Assembly (NCBI GenBank): GCA_964657795.1
Contig: CAZZWS010000091.1
Span: 1-15,089, forward strand
Direction: 5' to 3'
DNA from: CAHJXF01 sp964657795
GTDB lineage: Bacteria > Pseudomonadota > Gammaproteobacteria > Burkholderiales > Burkholderiaceae_D
Length of the DNA stretch: 15,089 nt
The notes under the pieces were generated by a model. The model saw nothing but the letters and a program-made list of their open reading frames with translations, ran no database searches and was not told where the DNA came from. This document shows, piece after piece, positions 1-7,355 of this stretch. Both the position numbers and the translations under genes were made by a program. The first letter of the stretch is position 1. Every line of letters starts with the position of its first letter.

Positions 1-268
1 GTGAACGCGTTGTGACGGCCATTCTCGCGCCGTCGAAGCCGGATGCCGGGCCGCAGGGCGCGGCAGCGACCGACGGTGAACGCATGGCTGCGGCGGCCGT
101 CGTTGCGGCGACAGAAATCGTCGCGAGGGTCGCCATCGTCGATGCCGAGGATGACGATGCCGTGCCCATCTACGCGAAGGACGCCGGACGTTCCTGCCGG
201 TCGGGCAGGGGGCAGCGCCCTTCAGCCGGTTCGCGAGTTGCGGACGCTACCGCGGGAAGTCATGGCGC

Positions 269-1024
269 TCAGGACCAGACGGGATCGATCCGGTCGCCGG
301 TGAAGAAGTCGGGATAGAAGCCCTGCAGACGATCCCACGCGATCGGGTTGAACCTGTCGTCGACCCGCGTCTTCCGCATGACGCCCTTGACCGAGGTGGA
401 CGCCCATGAGCTCGCCTGCGCGCTGCTCTTCGAGCCGCTCGTGTAGTAGCCGCGGCTCGGGACATTGGCCAGGTCACGATCGTCGAGATCGGCCTTCGCG
501 CTCCACACCGACAGCACCGTGTCGATATGCGTCGCCTCCGGTCCGTCGAGCGGCGGCAGCGACCCGTCCGGTCGATGGAACGTCCGCGTCTTGGTCTCGG
601 TCTGCACCAGTCCGATGGTCGTCGGGTTGACGCTCACGTCCAGCTTCACGCCGTCGATGCGGGCGTTGTGCTGCACCAGCGCGATATCGATGCCTTCACG
701 CTGACGGCGAACGGTGAACGTGGCCGGCCCGTCGACGAAGCTCTTCGGATGCGGCGTCGTGATGCCGTTGAACGGATTGAACCAGCCCGGCATCGTTTCG
801 CCGGTCGCGATGTCGCGAAACACGCCGACCTCGGTCCAGTCGATGGTGAAGGTATCGGCGTCGAGTTCGCGCGTGCGATAGACCATGATCGTCTCGGCCT
901 GCGTCAGCGGAATGTCGCCGACCCCTTCGCGGCGCGACACGACGAAGCCGCAGTACCACCAGACGACCAGCTCGTCGGGGTCACGACTGGCGAAGGTCCT
1001 GCGGTAGACGTCGAAGAGATCCAT
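269..1024 (-). CDS. DUF1838 family protein
   Basis: This 251-residue protein belongs to the DUF1838 family, whose biochemical function is unknown. The family pattern is visible: a Trp-Thr-Glu-x-Gly-x-Phe-x-Asp stretch followed by Thr-Gly-Glu and a Trp-Phe-Asn-Pro-Phe-Asn-Gly turn (residues 63-87), and a C-terminal block rich in aromatic residues ending in a short Trp-Ser tail. Many DUF1838 proteins carry an export signal; none is seen here, so I infer a cytoplasmic protein. It starts 24 bp after the stop of the alpha/beta hydrolase and is the last gene of the putative operon. The ATG at 1022-1024 lacks a clear Shine-Dalgarno sequence, so translation may be coupled to the upstream gene. The context suggests a role in catabolism of an aromatic or alicyclic compound, but nothing in the sequence names a reaction. 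The family assignment is fairly secure; the role is not. Confidence 0.82.
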   Translation of the reverse strand: MDLFDVYRRTFASRDPDELVVWWYCGFVVSRREGVGDIPLTQAETIMVYRTRELDADTFTIDWTEVGVFRDIATGETMPGWFNPFNGITTPHPKSFVDGPATFTVRRQREGIDIALVQHNARIDGVKLDVSVNPTTIGLVQTETKTRTFHRPDGSLPPLDGPEATHIDTVLSVWSAKADLDDRDLANVPSRGYYTSGSKSSAQASSWASTSVKGVMRKTRVDDRFNPIAWDRLQGFYPDFFTGDRIDPVWS

Positions 1025-1048
1025 GATGGTCTGAGCGGGTGGGTGGGT

Positions 1049-1912
1049 TCAGGCGGAAGGCGTGTTCAGGAAGGCGATGCACGCGTCGAAGACGGGCTTG
1101 CGGCCGTGCTCGAGGTGGGCGTAGTCGCCACCCCGCGGCGTGATCACGAAGGCCTTGTCCGCGACGGGCAGCGCCTTGAAGAAGTCGAGTCGGTCCCAGC
1201 CGCCCTGCATGTAGTTCTGAGCGCCGGCCTTGACGCCGTAGTGCATCAACGTCGGCCGCCTGATCTGCGACGGATCGGTCGACGTGCTGCCGTTGGCGTT
1301 CTCCATGCGGATGCCGTTGGGCGAGTCGAGCTCCTGCTCCGACATGCGCCGGGCCAGCAATTCGCGGACGTCGGCATCGCTGAACTCGGCGACGAGACGG
1401 TCCTTGAAGTACTCGTACGTGTTCTTCCAGACAGGGTCGGTCGGGACCGGAAGGATCTTGTTGCCGCCGCCGAGCGCGGGGTCGAGCAGCACCAGGCGAT
1501 CCACCTTCGCCGCGTTGGCGGGCTCTCCGGCGTAACGTCCGACGATGCGGCCGCCCCACGACCAGCCGAGCAGATGGGGACGCGCGTGGATGCCGGCGCG
1601 CACCCAGTCGACGACGGACGAGAGGTCTTCGATGGCCTGATCCGTCTGCACCTCGAACAGGTTGGCCGGCCCGTCCGACAGCGCGTAGCCGCGCACCGAG
1701 AACGTCACGACGCCGAAGCCGGCCGCCGCGAAGGCCGACATCATCGAATAGTCGCTGCGTCCGGGCATCCGGAAGTCGTAGCCCATCTGGCCGGACATGT
1801 TGGCGCCCTGCACGAGGATGACCACCTGCTTCGGCTTGACGGACAGGCCGAGGGTCCGAACCGACAGCTTGCCGATGGGGCCGTCGATCATCAGGTCTTG
1901 CTGGTCGTTCAT
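1049..1912 (-). CDS. alpha/beta hydrolase
   Basis: This 287-residue protein has an alpha/beta hydrolase fold. The nucleophile elbow is Gly-Trp-Ser-Trp-Gly-Gly at residues 116-121, making Ser118 the nucleophile. An oxyanion-side strand (VVILVQGANMSG, 30-41) lies upstream. A C-terminal His in Tyr-Ala-His-Leu-Glu-His (264-269) is the likely catalytic histidine, and an Asp at about 240-243 may be the acid. There is no signal peptide, so it should be cytoplasmic. Members of this superfamily cleave esters, amides or C-C bonds. In a cluster with ring-hydroxylating enzymes it could hydrolyse a ring-cleavage product, as NicD (N-formylmaleamate deformylase) does in nicotinate degradation, or an ester or lactone. 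The specificity cannot be read from the sequence. The start ATG is preceded by a GAAAG-like purine run. It lies 55 bp after the racemase-like gene and 24 bp before the DUF1838 gene. Confidence 0.88.
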   Translation of the reverse strand: MNDQQDLMIDGPIGKLSVRTLGLSVKPKQVVILVQGANMSGQMGYDFRMPGRSDYSMMSAFAAAGFGVVTFSVRGYALSDGPANLFEVQTDQAIEDLSSVVDWVRAGIHARPHLLGWSWGGRIVGRYAGEPANAAKVDRLVLLDPALGGGNKILPVPTDPVWKNTYEYFKDRLVAEFSDADVRELLARRMSEQELDSPNGIRMENANGSTSTDPSQIRRPTLMHYGVKAGAQNYMQGGWDRLDFFKALPVADKAFVITPRGGDYAHLEHGRKPVFDACIAFLNTPSA

Positions 1913-1967
1913 GGGTTTCTTTCGAGAGGAGGTGCAGCGCTACGAAGCAGCGCAGGGAAAAGTGCGA

Positions 1968-2714
1968 TCACATCGAAGACAGGAGTCGTCCGAAGCCTTC
2001 GATCGGTTCATTGAGCCCGTTGGCACGCAACGCATGCCAGTAGGTCGCGGCGTTGATGGCGATGACGGGCTTGCCGAGCCAGGCTTCGGCCTGCGCGGCC
2101 AGGCGCACCATCGACAGGTTGGTGCCCACCTGGATCAAGGCGTCGACATCGTCGCCGTCCAGTTCCAGCAGCGTCTGGCGCAGCCGATCCTCACGAACCC
2201 GGGCGATGTCGGTCCAGCTCGTGCAGCGCAACGCGACGTCGCGCACCACCTCGTAGCCGCTGTCGGTCAGGAACTGCCGGACGTGGGCATTGGCTGCCGG
2301 GTAGTACGGCGACAGGAAGGCGACGCGTCGGACGTTGCCGTAGGCCTTGAGCGCCTCGACCACGGCCAGCGAACCGACGCTGATGTCCAGGCCGCTCGCG
2401 TCGCGCACTTCGCCGATGAAGCGGTTGCAGCCGGCGAGGCCGCCCATGAAAGAGATCGCCGAGACGCCCAGCACCAGGTAGTCGGGCCGGCAGGTGACCG
2501 CGGTGCGCAGGCAGTCGCGCATGCCGTCGCTGATCTTCGCGGCGCCGGCCATGAAGGCCTCGTCGGACAGCGCCTCGGGATCCTCGACGTAGATGTCGCG
2601 ATACTGGTTCGTGACGCCCGCCGGCCGCATGGCTTCCATGTCGGGCTGCACGATGGTGTTCGTCGACGGGCCGATGACGGCGAAGACCTTGCGCCATCCG
2701 AGTGAGTCGGTCAT
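1968..2714 (-). CDS. Asp/Glu racemase / maleate isomerase-fold protein lacking both catalytic cysteines
   Basis: This 248-residue protein matches the maleate cis-trans isomerase / arylmalonate decarboxylase branch of the Asp/Glu racemase superfamily. The N-terminal Gly-Pro-Ser-Thr-Asn-Thr (15-20), the Ser-Pro-Tyr motif (135-137, with the conserved active-site Tyr) and the C-terminal Gly-Lys-Pro-Val-Ile-Ala-Ile-Asn-Ala-Ala-Thr block (214-224) are all in their usual places. The two positions that normally carry catalytic cysteines do not. The first lies in Leu-Gly-Val-Ser-Ala-Ile-Ser-Phe (82-89), where I align Val84 to the Cys. The second lies in Gln-Val-Gly-Thr-Asn-Leu (195-200), where Gly197 replaces the Cys of the usual Cys-Thr-Asn-Leu. 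Ordinary two-cysteine racemisation or isomerisation is therefore unlikely, and the reaction is unknown. The ATG has a good AGGA ribosome site 5 nt upstream. The gene follows the FAD monooxygenase by 18 bp, implying co-transcription and a linked metabolic step. Confidence 0.85.
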   Translation of the reverse strand: MTDSLGWRKVFAVIGPSTNTIVQPDMEAMRPAGVTNQYRDIYVEDPEALSDEAFMAGAAKISDGMRDCLRTAVTCRPDYLVLGVSAISFMGGLAGCNRFIGEVRDASGLDISVGSLAVVEALKAYGNVRRVAFLSPYYPAANAHVRQFLTDSGYEVVRDVALRCTSWTDIARVREDRLRQTLLELDGDDVDALIQVGTNLSMVRLAAQAEAWLGKPVIAINAATYWHALRANGLNEPIEGFGRLLSSM

Positions 2715-2732
2715 GGATCCTGATTCAATGGA

Positions 2733-3938
2733 TTAGGAAACAGCGGCGGCCTCGTCGAGGCTGGTGAACATCGACTGCTTGAGCAGATAACGACGGCGCT
2801 CGACGGCGTCGTTCTGAAGACGTTGCATGTAGGCGCGCCGCTCGTCGCGGGCGCTGGTCCAGCCGTTGCGCATCAGTCGCGTGTTCTCGATCGTCTGGGC
2901 CTGGACGAATCCCGTCGTGACGAGTCTGCGCTGCCGGTCGTAGAGGCCGATGAGATCGTCTCCGTCGGCATCGTCGCGCAGGCTGCGCACCAGCTTGTCC
3001 GCGAGATTGACCGCGTCGTGGATGCCGCTGTTCATGCCGAAGCCGCCCATCGGGCTGTTGAGGTGAGCGGCGTCGCCGACGAGGCACGTCCGTCCCACCG
3101 CGAACCTCGATACGACCCGCTGATGCACCCGATAGATGGTCCGATGCTTCGTTTCCACGACCGTGTCGTCCTTCAGCATGCGCTGGAAGATCTGGTCCTT
3201 GTTGACGTCGGACAGCAGGTCCTCGTCGGGCGTGGTCTCGGCAGCGGGGACCAGCACGCGCCACAGCGTCGGTACCCGCAGCAGCACCATCCACTCGTCC
3301 GGATCGGAGATGTAGTTGACGTAGGCGAGATCGTCGAAGTAGCGCTCGAGCGGATGCGTGGTGCTCAGGCAGAGGAACTTCTCGTCGTACGTGAAGCCGG
3401 GAAAGTCCAGTTCGAGCAGCTTGCGGATCACGCTGTTGGAACCGTCGGCGCCGATCACGTACTTCGCACGGTAGCGCTCGATCGACACGTCGTTTTCCAC
3501 GTGGACCACGACGCCCTCGTCGTCCTGTTCGAGATACAGCGCGCGCGTGCGATGCGCCATCCGCACCCGACCCTCGGCGCGCAACGTGTCCAGGATCTCG
3601 GCGGTGACGAGGTGCTGCTCGCACTGGATGCGGTAGGGGAAGCGCGTGTGGTCGGACAGTTCGGAAAGGTCGAATGCCAGGACCTCGCCGCTCTGCCGAT
3701 CGCGATACTGGTAGACCGGCGCTTTCAGGCCCTGGCCGAGCAGGGTCCGTGAGACGCCGAGGTCGTCGAGCATCTCGATCGTGGGTGCGTGGAAGGTCGA
3801 CGCCCGCAGATCCGTGGCGGTCCGCGCACTGGCATCGATCGCGGCCACCTTGATGCCGCGGCGAGCCAGATACAGGGCGGCGACCGCACCGACGGGCCCC
3901 ATTCCGACGACGAGGACCTCGCAGTCGTGCGTCACCAT
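2733..3938 (-). CDS. class A FAD-dependent aromatic monooxygenase
   Basis: This 401-residue single-component flavoprotein monooxygenase is of the p-hydroxybenzoate hydroxylase / MhpA type. It should use NAD(P)H and O2 to hydroxylate a ring, usually a phenol or hydroxy-heterocycle, in the cytoplasm. All three FAD motifs are present: the Rossmann Gly-Met-Gly-Pro-Val-Gly (12-17), the Asp-Gly motif in Ile-Gly-Ala-Asp-Gly-Ser-Asn-Ser (162-169), and the Gly-Asp motif (288-289) followed by Pro-Met-Gly-Gly-Phe-Gly-Met-Asn-Ser-Gly (296-305). The length fits the compact members without a C-terminal thioredoxin-like domain. The ATG (3936-3938) is followed at once by GTG and has no strong ribosome site. 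It leads a tight group with the racemase-fold, hydrolase and DUF1838 genes and is separated from the molybdenum hydroxylase by 230 bp. In nicotinate-type pathways such an enzyme (NicC) follows a molybdenum hydroxylase; that analogy is inference. Confidence 0.92.
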   Translation of the reverse strand: MVTHDCEVLVVGMGPVGAVAALYLARRGIKVAAIDASARTATDLRASTFHAPTIEMLDDLGVSRTLLGQGLKAPVYQYRDRQSGEVLAFDLSELSDHTRFPYRIQCEQHLVTAEILDTLRAEGRVRMAHRTRALYLEQDDEGVVVHVENDVSIERYRAKYVIGADGSNSVIRKLLELDFPGFTYDEKFLCLSTTHPLERYFDDLAYVNYISDPDEWMVLLRVPTLWRVLVPAAETTPDEDLLSDVNKDQIFQRMLKDDTVVETKHRTIYRVHQRVVSRFAVGRTCLVGDAAHLNSPMGGFGMNSGIHDAVNLADKLVRSLRDDADGDDLIGLYDRQRRLVTTGFVQAQTIENTRLMRNGWTSARDERRAYMQRLQNDAVERRRYLLKQSMFTSLDEAAAVS

Positions 3939-4168
3939 GACGATTCAATGCGAACGGGGATGCTCAAGATGCGGATCTCTGCGGTGCGTGAAATTGTGAG
4001 GTTCGTGAGGTCGCGAGACGCTTTCGCGGCGACCAGGGGGCGAATGTAGAAAAGACGCGGGGCCCTGTCGTTCCGCAGTCACGGGAGGATCGTCAGGTGG
4101 ATAATCTGAGGCGCGGAGGCCGTCGTGGGTGGGGGCGCGGCGGCGTCGCGTGATTCGCGCAACGCCGG
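3939..4168. promoter_or_regulatory. 230-bp gap with short direct repeats upstream of the FAD monooxygenase
   Basis: No gene is seen here. This is the largest gap inside the minus-strand cluster, so it is the natural place for a second promoter driving the four downstream genes. On the plus strand the heptamer GTGAGGT occurs twice with a 9-bp period (3996-4002 and 4005-4011), with a third related GTGA just before it. Read on the minus strand this gives three TCAC cores spaced 9 and 8 bp apart, about 47-75 nt upstream of the start codon. This could be an activator site. I could not pick a convincing -35/-10 pair. Confidence 0.25.
4141..4167 (-). terminator. stem-loop just after the molybdenum hydroxylase gene
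   Basis: CGGCGT (4141-4146) pairs with ACGCCG (4162-4167). After one mismatch, three further pairs extend the stem around a short loop. The structure abuts the stop codon at 4169-4171 of the minus-strand gene. There is no U-tract, so it may stabilise a 3' end or act as a weak or Rho-assisted terminator rather than as a classical intrinsic one. Confidence 0.3.
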
Positions 4169-6346
4169 TCAGCCGGCAGCGACCAGGGGCAGCCCGCGGA
4201 CCGGCTTGCCGGTCAGGACCGCGAACGCGTTGGCCACCGCGGCCGCGATACAGACGCTGCCGGGCTCGCCGACCCCGGTCGGCGCCCGATCGGATTCGAC
4301 GATGTGGGTCTCGACCGAGCGCGGCATCTGCGGCATGCGCACCACCTGCTGGTCGTGGAAGTTGGTCTGCGTGACCTTGCCGGCGGCGAGCGTGATGCCG
4401 CTGTAGAGCGCTGTGGAGAGACCGAAGGCGACACCGCTTTCGACCTGTGCGCGGATCACCTCGGGGTTCAGGGCGCGGCCGCAATCGATGGCGCAGGTGA
4501 CGCGCTCCACATGCGGGGCGCCGTCGACGAGACGGACCTGCGCGACCTGCGCGACGAAGCTGCCTTCGGCTTCCTGGACCGCGACACCGAGCGCGACACC
4601 GGGATCGCGGGGCTGTCCCCAGCCGGCCCGGTCGGCCGCGATGCGCAACACGTTGGCCTGCCGCGACCTCGGGACCGACGACGCGTCGAGATGCATCAAG
4701 CGGTAGGCGACCGGATCGATGCCGGCGGCACGCGCCAGCTCGTCGATGAAGACTTCCTTGGTGAACGTGGTGTGGTTGAGCGCGAGGCCGCGGAACATCT
4801 GCACCGGCACACCGACTCGCGGATACACCCAGCGCACGGTGGCATCCGGAAAGTCGTAGCGCAGCGGAAAGGCGCCGTCGACGACGAGCGGGTCCGCTTT
4901 GGCGGGGGCGACGCCCTCCGCCGGCGCGGGAAACAGGAACGACTGCGCCACGATGGTCTGTTCGACCGCGACGATGCGCCCGTCCTCACCGAGCCCGGCT
5001 CGCAGGCGGTGATGCACCATCGGCCGGTAGTAACCGCTGCCGATATCGTCTTCGCGCGTCCACATGAGTCGAACGGGCCAGCGACGCCCGGTCGCGACGA
5101 GGACGTGCGCCAGTTCGGTGATCCAATCCGCGCTGAACGTCGCGCGCCGTCCGAAGCTGCCGCCGGCAAACGTGGTCTGCAGACGGACGCGGTCGAGCGG
5201 TAGACCGAGGATGGCCGCCGCCGCCGCCTGGTCGGCGGTCTGGTTCTGCGAGCCGGCCCACAGGTCGCAGCGCCCGTCGCGCACGACGCCTGAGGAGACC
5301 AGCGGCTCCATCGGCTGATGCGCGAGATAGGGCAACGCATATTCGGCCGAGACGACGCGGGTCGATCGAGCGAGACCTTCCGAAGCCGATCCGCGGACCA
5401 GCGCATCGATCGCCGGCAGACTCGTCGACCCCTGCGCGTAGAGCTTGACCAATTCCGCGGACGAACGCGTCTCCGCCGCGCCGTCGTCCCAGTCGACCTT
5501 GACGGCGCGGCGTCCCTTCAACGCGGCCCAGGTGTCGTCCGCGACGATCGCCACGGCTTTCGCTTTGTCCTGCGGGATGGCCACCACGCGACGGACGCCG
5601 CGTATCGCGAGCGCGTCGCGCGCATCGAACGACCGGACGAGGCCGCCGAAGCGGGGCGCGCGGATCAGCAACGCGACCTTCAATCCGGGCAACGTCAGGT
5701 CCCCGGCGAACACAGCGCTGCCGTCGCTCTTGGCGCGGGTGTCCGTGCGCGGCAGATCCTTGCCGAACAGGTGATAGTCGTTCGGGTCCTTGCGCACCAC
5801 GCTGGCCGGAACGGGCTGGGCCGCTGCCGCGTCCGCGAGCTCGCCGAACGAAGCGCGGACGCCGGACGGATGCGACACGAATCCCTCGCGGACGGTCAGC
5901 TCGGCGACGGGCTTCGCGAAACGCAGCGCGGCGGCGGCGAGCAGCATCGCCCGTGCCGTCGCGCCGGCGTCGCGCAACTGATCCCAGCTGCCGGAAATGG
6001 ACGTCGACCCGCCGGTCGTCTGCATGCCGAAGGCGAGATGGCGGTACAACGCCTTGTTCGCCGAAGCCGACTCCACGCGTACCAGCGACCAGTCGGCGTC
6101 GAGCTCTTCGGCGACGATCGATGCGAGACCCGTGTAGACGCCCTGGCCCATTTCGAGGTGTTTCGCGATGACGGTCAAGGTGCCGTCGGTCGCGATGCGC
6201 AGGAACGGTTGCGCGAAAGGCGTGGCGGGGAAGGCCGGGCTGGCGCCCGCCGTGTCCGCCGCGACCGCGGCGTCGGCGGGCGGGTCGGGTAACCAGCCGA
6301 GCGTGAGACCGGCGCCCGCCAGGACGATGAATTGCCTGCGCTTCAC
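4169..6346 (-). CDS. molybdopterin-dependent hydroxylase large subunit, isoquinoline 1-oxidoreductase beta-like
   Basis: This 725-residue xanthine oxidase-family molybdenum subunit is of the IorB type. Such enzymes hydroxylate an N-heterocycle or oxidise an aldehyde using water as oxygen donor. The N-terminus has a Tat signal (twin Arg at residues 3-4, then a hydrophobic stretch to about residue 20), so export to the periplasm is expected, as for related IorB/aldehyde dehydrogenase enzymes. Cofactor motifs are Glu-Met-Gly-Gln-Gly (65-69), His-Gln-Pro-Met-Glu-Pro (343-348), Phe-Ala-Gly-Gly-Ser-Phe-Gly-Arg-Arg (393-401) and Gly-Val-Gly-Glu-Pro-Gly (691-696), in which Glu694 is the expected catalytic base. 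The start codon is GTG (6344-6346) with a weak ribosome site. The partner [2Fe-2S] subunit (about 150 residues) and cytochrome subunit normally encoded beside it are not in this window. The gene lies 95 bp downstream of the PhyH oxygenase. Confidence 0.92.
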   Translation of the reverse strand: MKRRQFIVLAGAGLTLGWLPDPPADAAVAADTAGASPAFPATPFAQPFLRIATDGTLTVIAKHLEMGQGVYTGLASIVAEELDADWSLVRVESASANKALYRHLAFGMQTTGGSTSISGSWDQLRDAGATARAMLLAAAALRFAKPVAELTVREGFVSHPSGVRASFGELADAAAAQPVPASVVRKDPNDYHLFGKDLPRTDTRAKSDGSAVFAGDLTLPGLKVALLIRAPRFGGLVRSFDARDALAIRGVRRVVAIPQDKAKAVAIVADDTWAALKGRRAVKVDWDDGAAETRSSAELVKLYAQGSTSLPAIDALVRGSASEGLARSTRVVSAEYALPYLAHQPMEPLVSSGVVRDGRCDLWAGSQNQTADQAAAAAILGLPLDRVRLQTTFAGGSFGRRATFSADWITELAHVLVATGRRWPVRLMWTREDDIGSGYYRPMVHHRLRAGLGEDGRIVAVEQTIVAQSFLFPAPAEGVAPAKADPLVVDGAFPLRYDFPDATVRWVYPRVGVPVQMFRGLALNHTTFTKEVFIDELARAAGIDPVAYRLMHLDASSVPRSRQANVLRIAADRAGWGQPRDPGVALGVAVQEAEGSFVAQVAQVRLVDGAPHVERVTCAIDCGRALNPEVIRAQVESGVAFGLSTALYSGITLAAGKVTQTNFHDQQVVRMPQMPRSVETHIVESDRAPTGVGEPGSVCIAAAVANAFAVLTGKPVRGLPLVAAG

Positions 6347-6441
6347 GGAGCCGGCCCGGGGACCCCGCTCAGCACGTCAGTACTCGGACGATGTAGTGGA
6401 CGGCGCGGCGGACGATGCCGCGAAGCCCGTCGCGGCGGCGA

Positions 6442-7305
6442 TCACGAGACCGCCGCCGGCCACACCGTCGGGAAGTATTCGCCCCGGGGTTGCGAGCCGA
6501 GCATGAGTCCGCTCTTCGCGATGCCGACCGCTTTTTGCGACTCGGCGAACGAGGTCGGCAGGAATCGCACGTCGTCACCCAGCCAGCGCGTGGTGATCGC
6601 GACCCGTCGGCTCTGCACGCCTCGATTGCCCTCGGCGCCGTGAACGACGTATGGATGCAGGATGATCGCGTCGCCCGCTTCCACGTCCCACGTGATGACC
6701 TTTTCCCGGCCGGACGCGATCAGGGCGTCGTAATCGGGCACGTCCAGGAAGCCGTCGGATCGACCGTCGGCCGGCGGCATGCGGTCGGCCGTGCGATAGA
6801 AGCCCGGGACCGTCTTGTGGCTGCCGTCGATGAACTTGAGGCGACTGCGGTTCTCGTCGGCAGCGGTCATCGCCATCCACAGCGACGGCAGTTGCAGTCC
6901 CTTGAAGGTGAACGCGGCGATGTCGTGGTGCCACGGCGTGCCGGCGCCCGCGTCACCCGAGGTACTGCCGTTGTGCATGAACGTCAGGTCGAACCAGAAT
7001 TTCAGTTGCTCGCTGCCCACGATGCGCGCGATCGGATAGGCCAGTTCCGGCTGCAGGACGAAGTCGCGGATGACCGGGTTGTTGCGCCACAGATAGCGGA
7101 TGGTCAGTCGGCCTTCGGCCTTGCCGAACGAGAGCTCGTCGCCAGGAGCGGGCGGCTCGTCCGCACGCGCAGCAGCCTTGTCGATCTCGCCGAGCATCCT
7201 GTCGACCTGCTCGGGCTCGATCAGCCCGGGCAGCTTGACGACGCCATGTTCGTCGTAATACGCGGCCATCTCCGAGAGAGTGTCTTCGCTGTACTTCTTG
7301 ACCAT
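6442..7305 (-). CDS. phytanoyl-CoA dioxygenase (PhyH) family oxygenase
   Basis: This 287-residue protein is a non-haem Fe(II)/2-oxoglutarate-dependent oxygenase of the PhyH family. The iron-binding triad is visible as His126-x-Asp128 in Trp-His-His-Asp, plus the distal His222 in Val-Val-His-Gly. The Gly-Ser-His turn (161-163) and Arg233/Arg234, likely 2-oxoglutarate contacts, are also in place. Family members hydroxylate CoA esters, free acids and diverse secondary metabolites, so the substrate is open. The frame stays open upstream to 7440, but the ATG at 7303-7305 is preferred: it has an AGGAG site 7 nt upstream, and the family fold begins right after it. This is the first gene of the minus-strand cluster and faces the aldehyde dehydrogenase gene across a divergent intergenic region. 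It may add a third oxygenation step to the pathway. Confidence 0.9.
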   Translation of the reverse strand: MVKKYSEDTLSEMAAYYDEHGVVKLPGLIEPEQVDRMLGEIDKAAARADEPPAPGDELSFGKAEGRLTIRYLWRNNPVIRDFVLQPELAYPIARIVGSEQLKFWFDLTFMHNGSTSGDAGAGTPWHHDIAAFTFKGLQLPSLWMAMTAADENRSRLKFIDGSHKTVPGFYRTADRMPPADGRSDGFLDVPDYDALIASGREKVITWDVEAGDAIILHPYVVHGAEGNRGVQSRRVAITTRWLGDDVRFLPTSFAESQKAVGIAKSGLMLGSQPRGEYFPTVWPAAVS

Positions 7306-7312
7306 CGTGCTG

Positions 7313-7317
7313 CTCCT
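7313..7317 (-). promoter_or_regulatory. Shine-Dalgarno site deciding the PhyH start
   Basis: The minus strand reads AGGAG here, 7 nt before the ATG at 7303-7305. It supports this start over in-frame start codons further upstream, which lack such a site. Confidence 0.75.
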
Positions 7318-7338
7318 GGGGGACCCGGTGGCGGATGC

Positions 7339-7355
7339 GGGATTCTCTATATCCC
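7339..7355. promoter_or_regulatory. inverted repeat in the leader of the PhyH gene
   Basis: GGGAT (7339-7343) and ATCCC (7351-7355) form a 17-bp interrupted palindrome around an AT-rich centre, 34-50 bp upstream of the PhyH start codon. It lies in the most AT-rich part of the region (about 7340-7386), where a promoter for the minus-strand cluster is expected. It could be an operator or a leader hairpin. No regulator gene is present nearby to support a specific family. Confidence 0.25.

Noticed and set aside
1..268. Open frames on both strands at the left edge, including a GTG at 12-14 that overlaps a plus-strand stop at 13-15.
   Set aside because: Neither strand gives a recognisable protein, the plus frame runs antisense into the DUF1838 gene, and the compositions are Ala/Arg-rich like shadow frames. 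I cannot support a gene here.
527..2014. Long antisense open frames (also 7675-9594 minus and 10629-12323 minus).
   Set aside because: They lie opposite well-supported genes, have His/Arg/Asp/Val-biased shadow composition and show no family motifs.
6404..6422. Six-base GC stem-loop 20 bp after the PhyH stop, as a terminator.
   Set aside because: There is no U-tract, and such stems are expected by chance in this GC-rich sequence.
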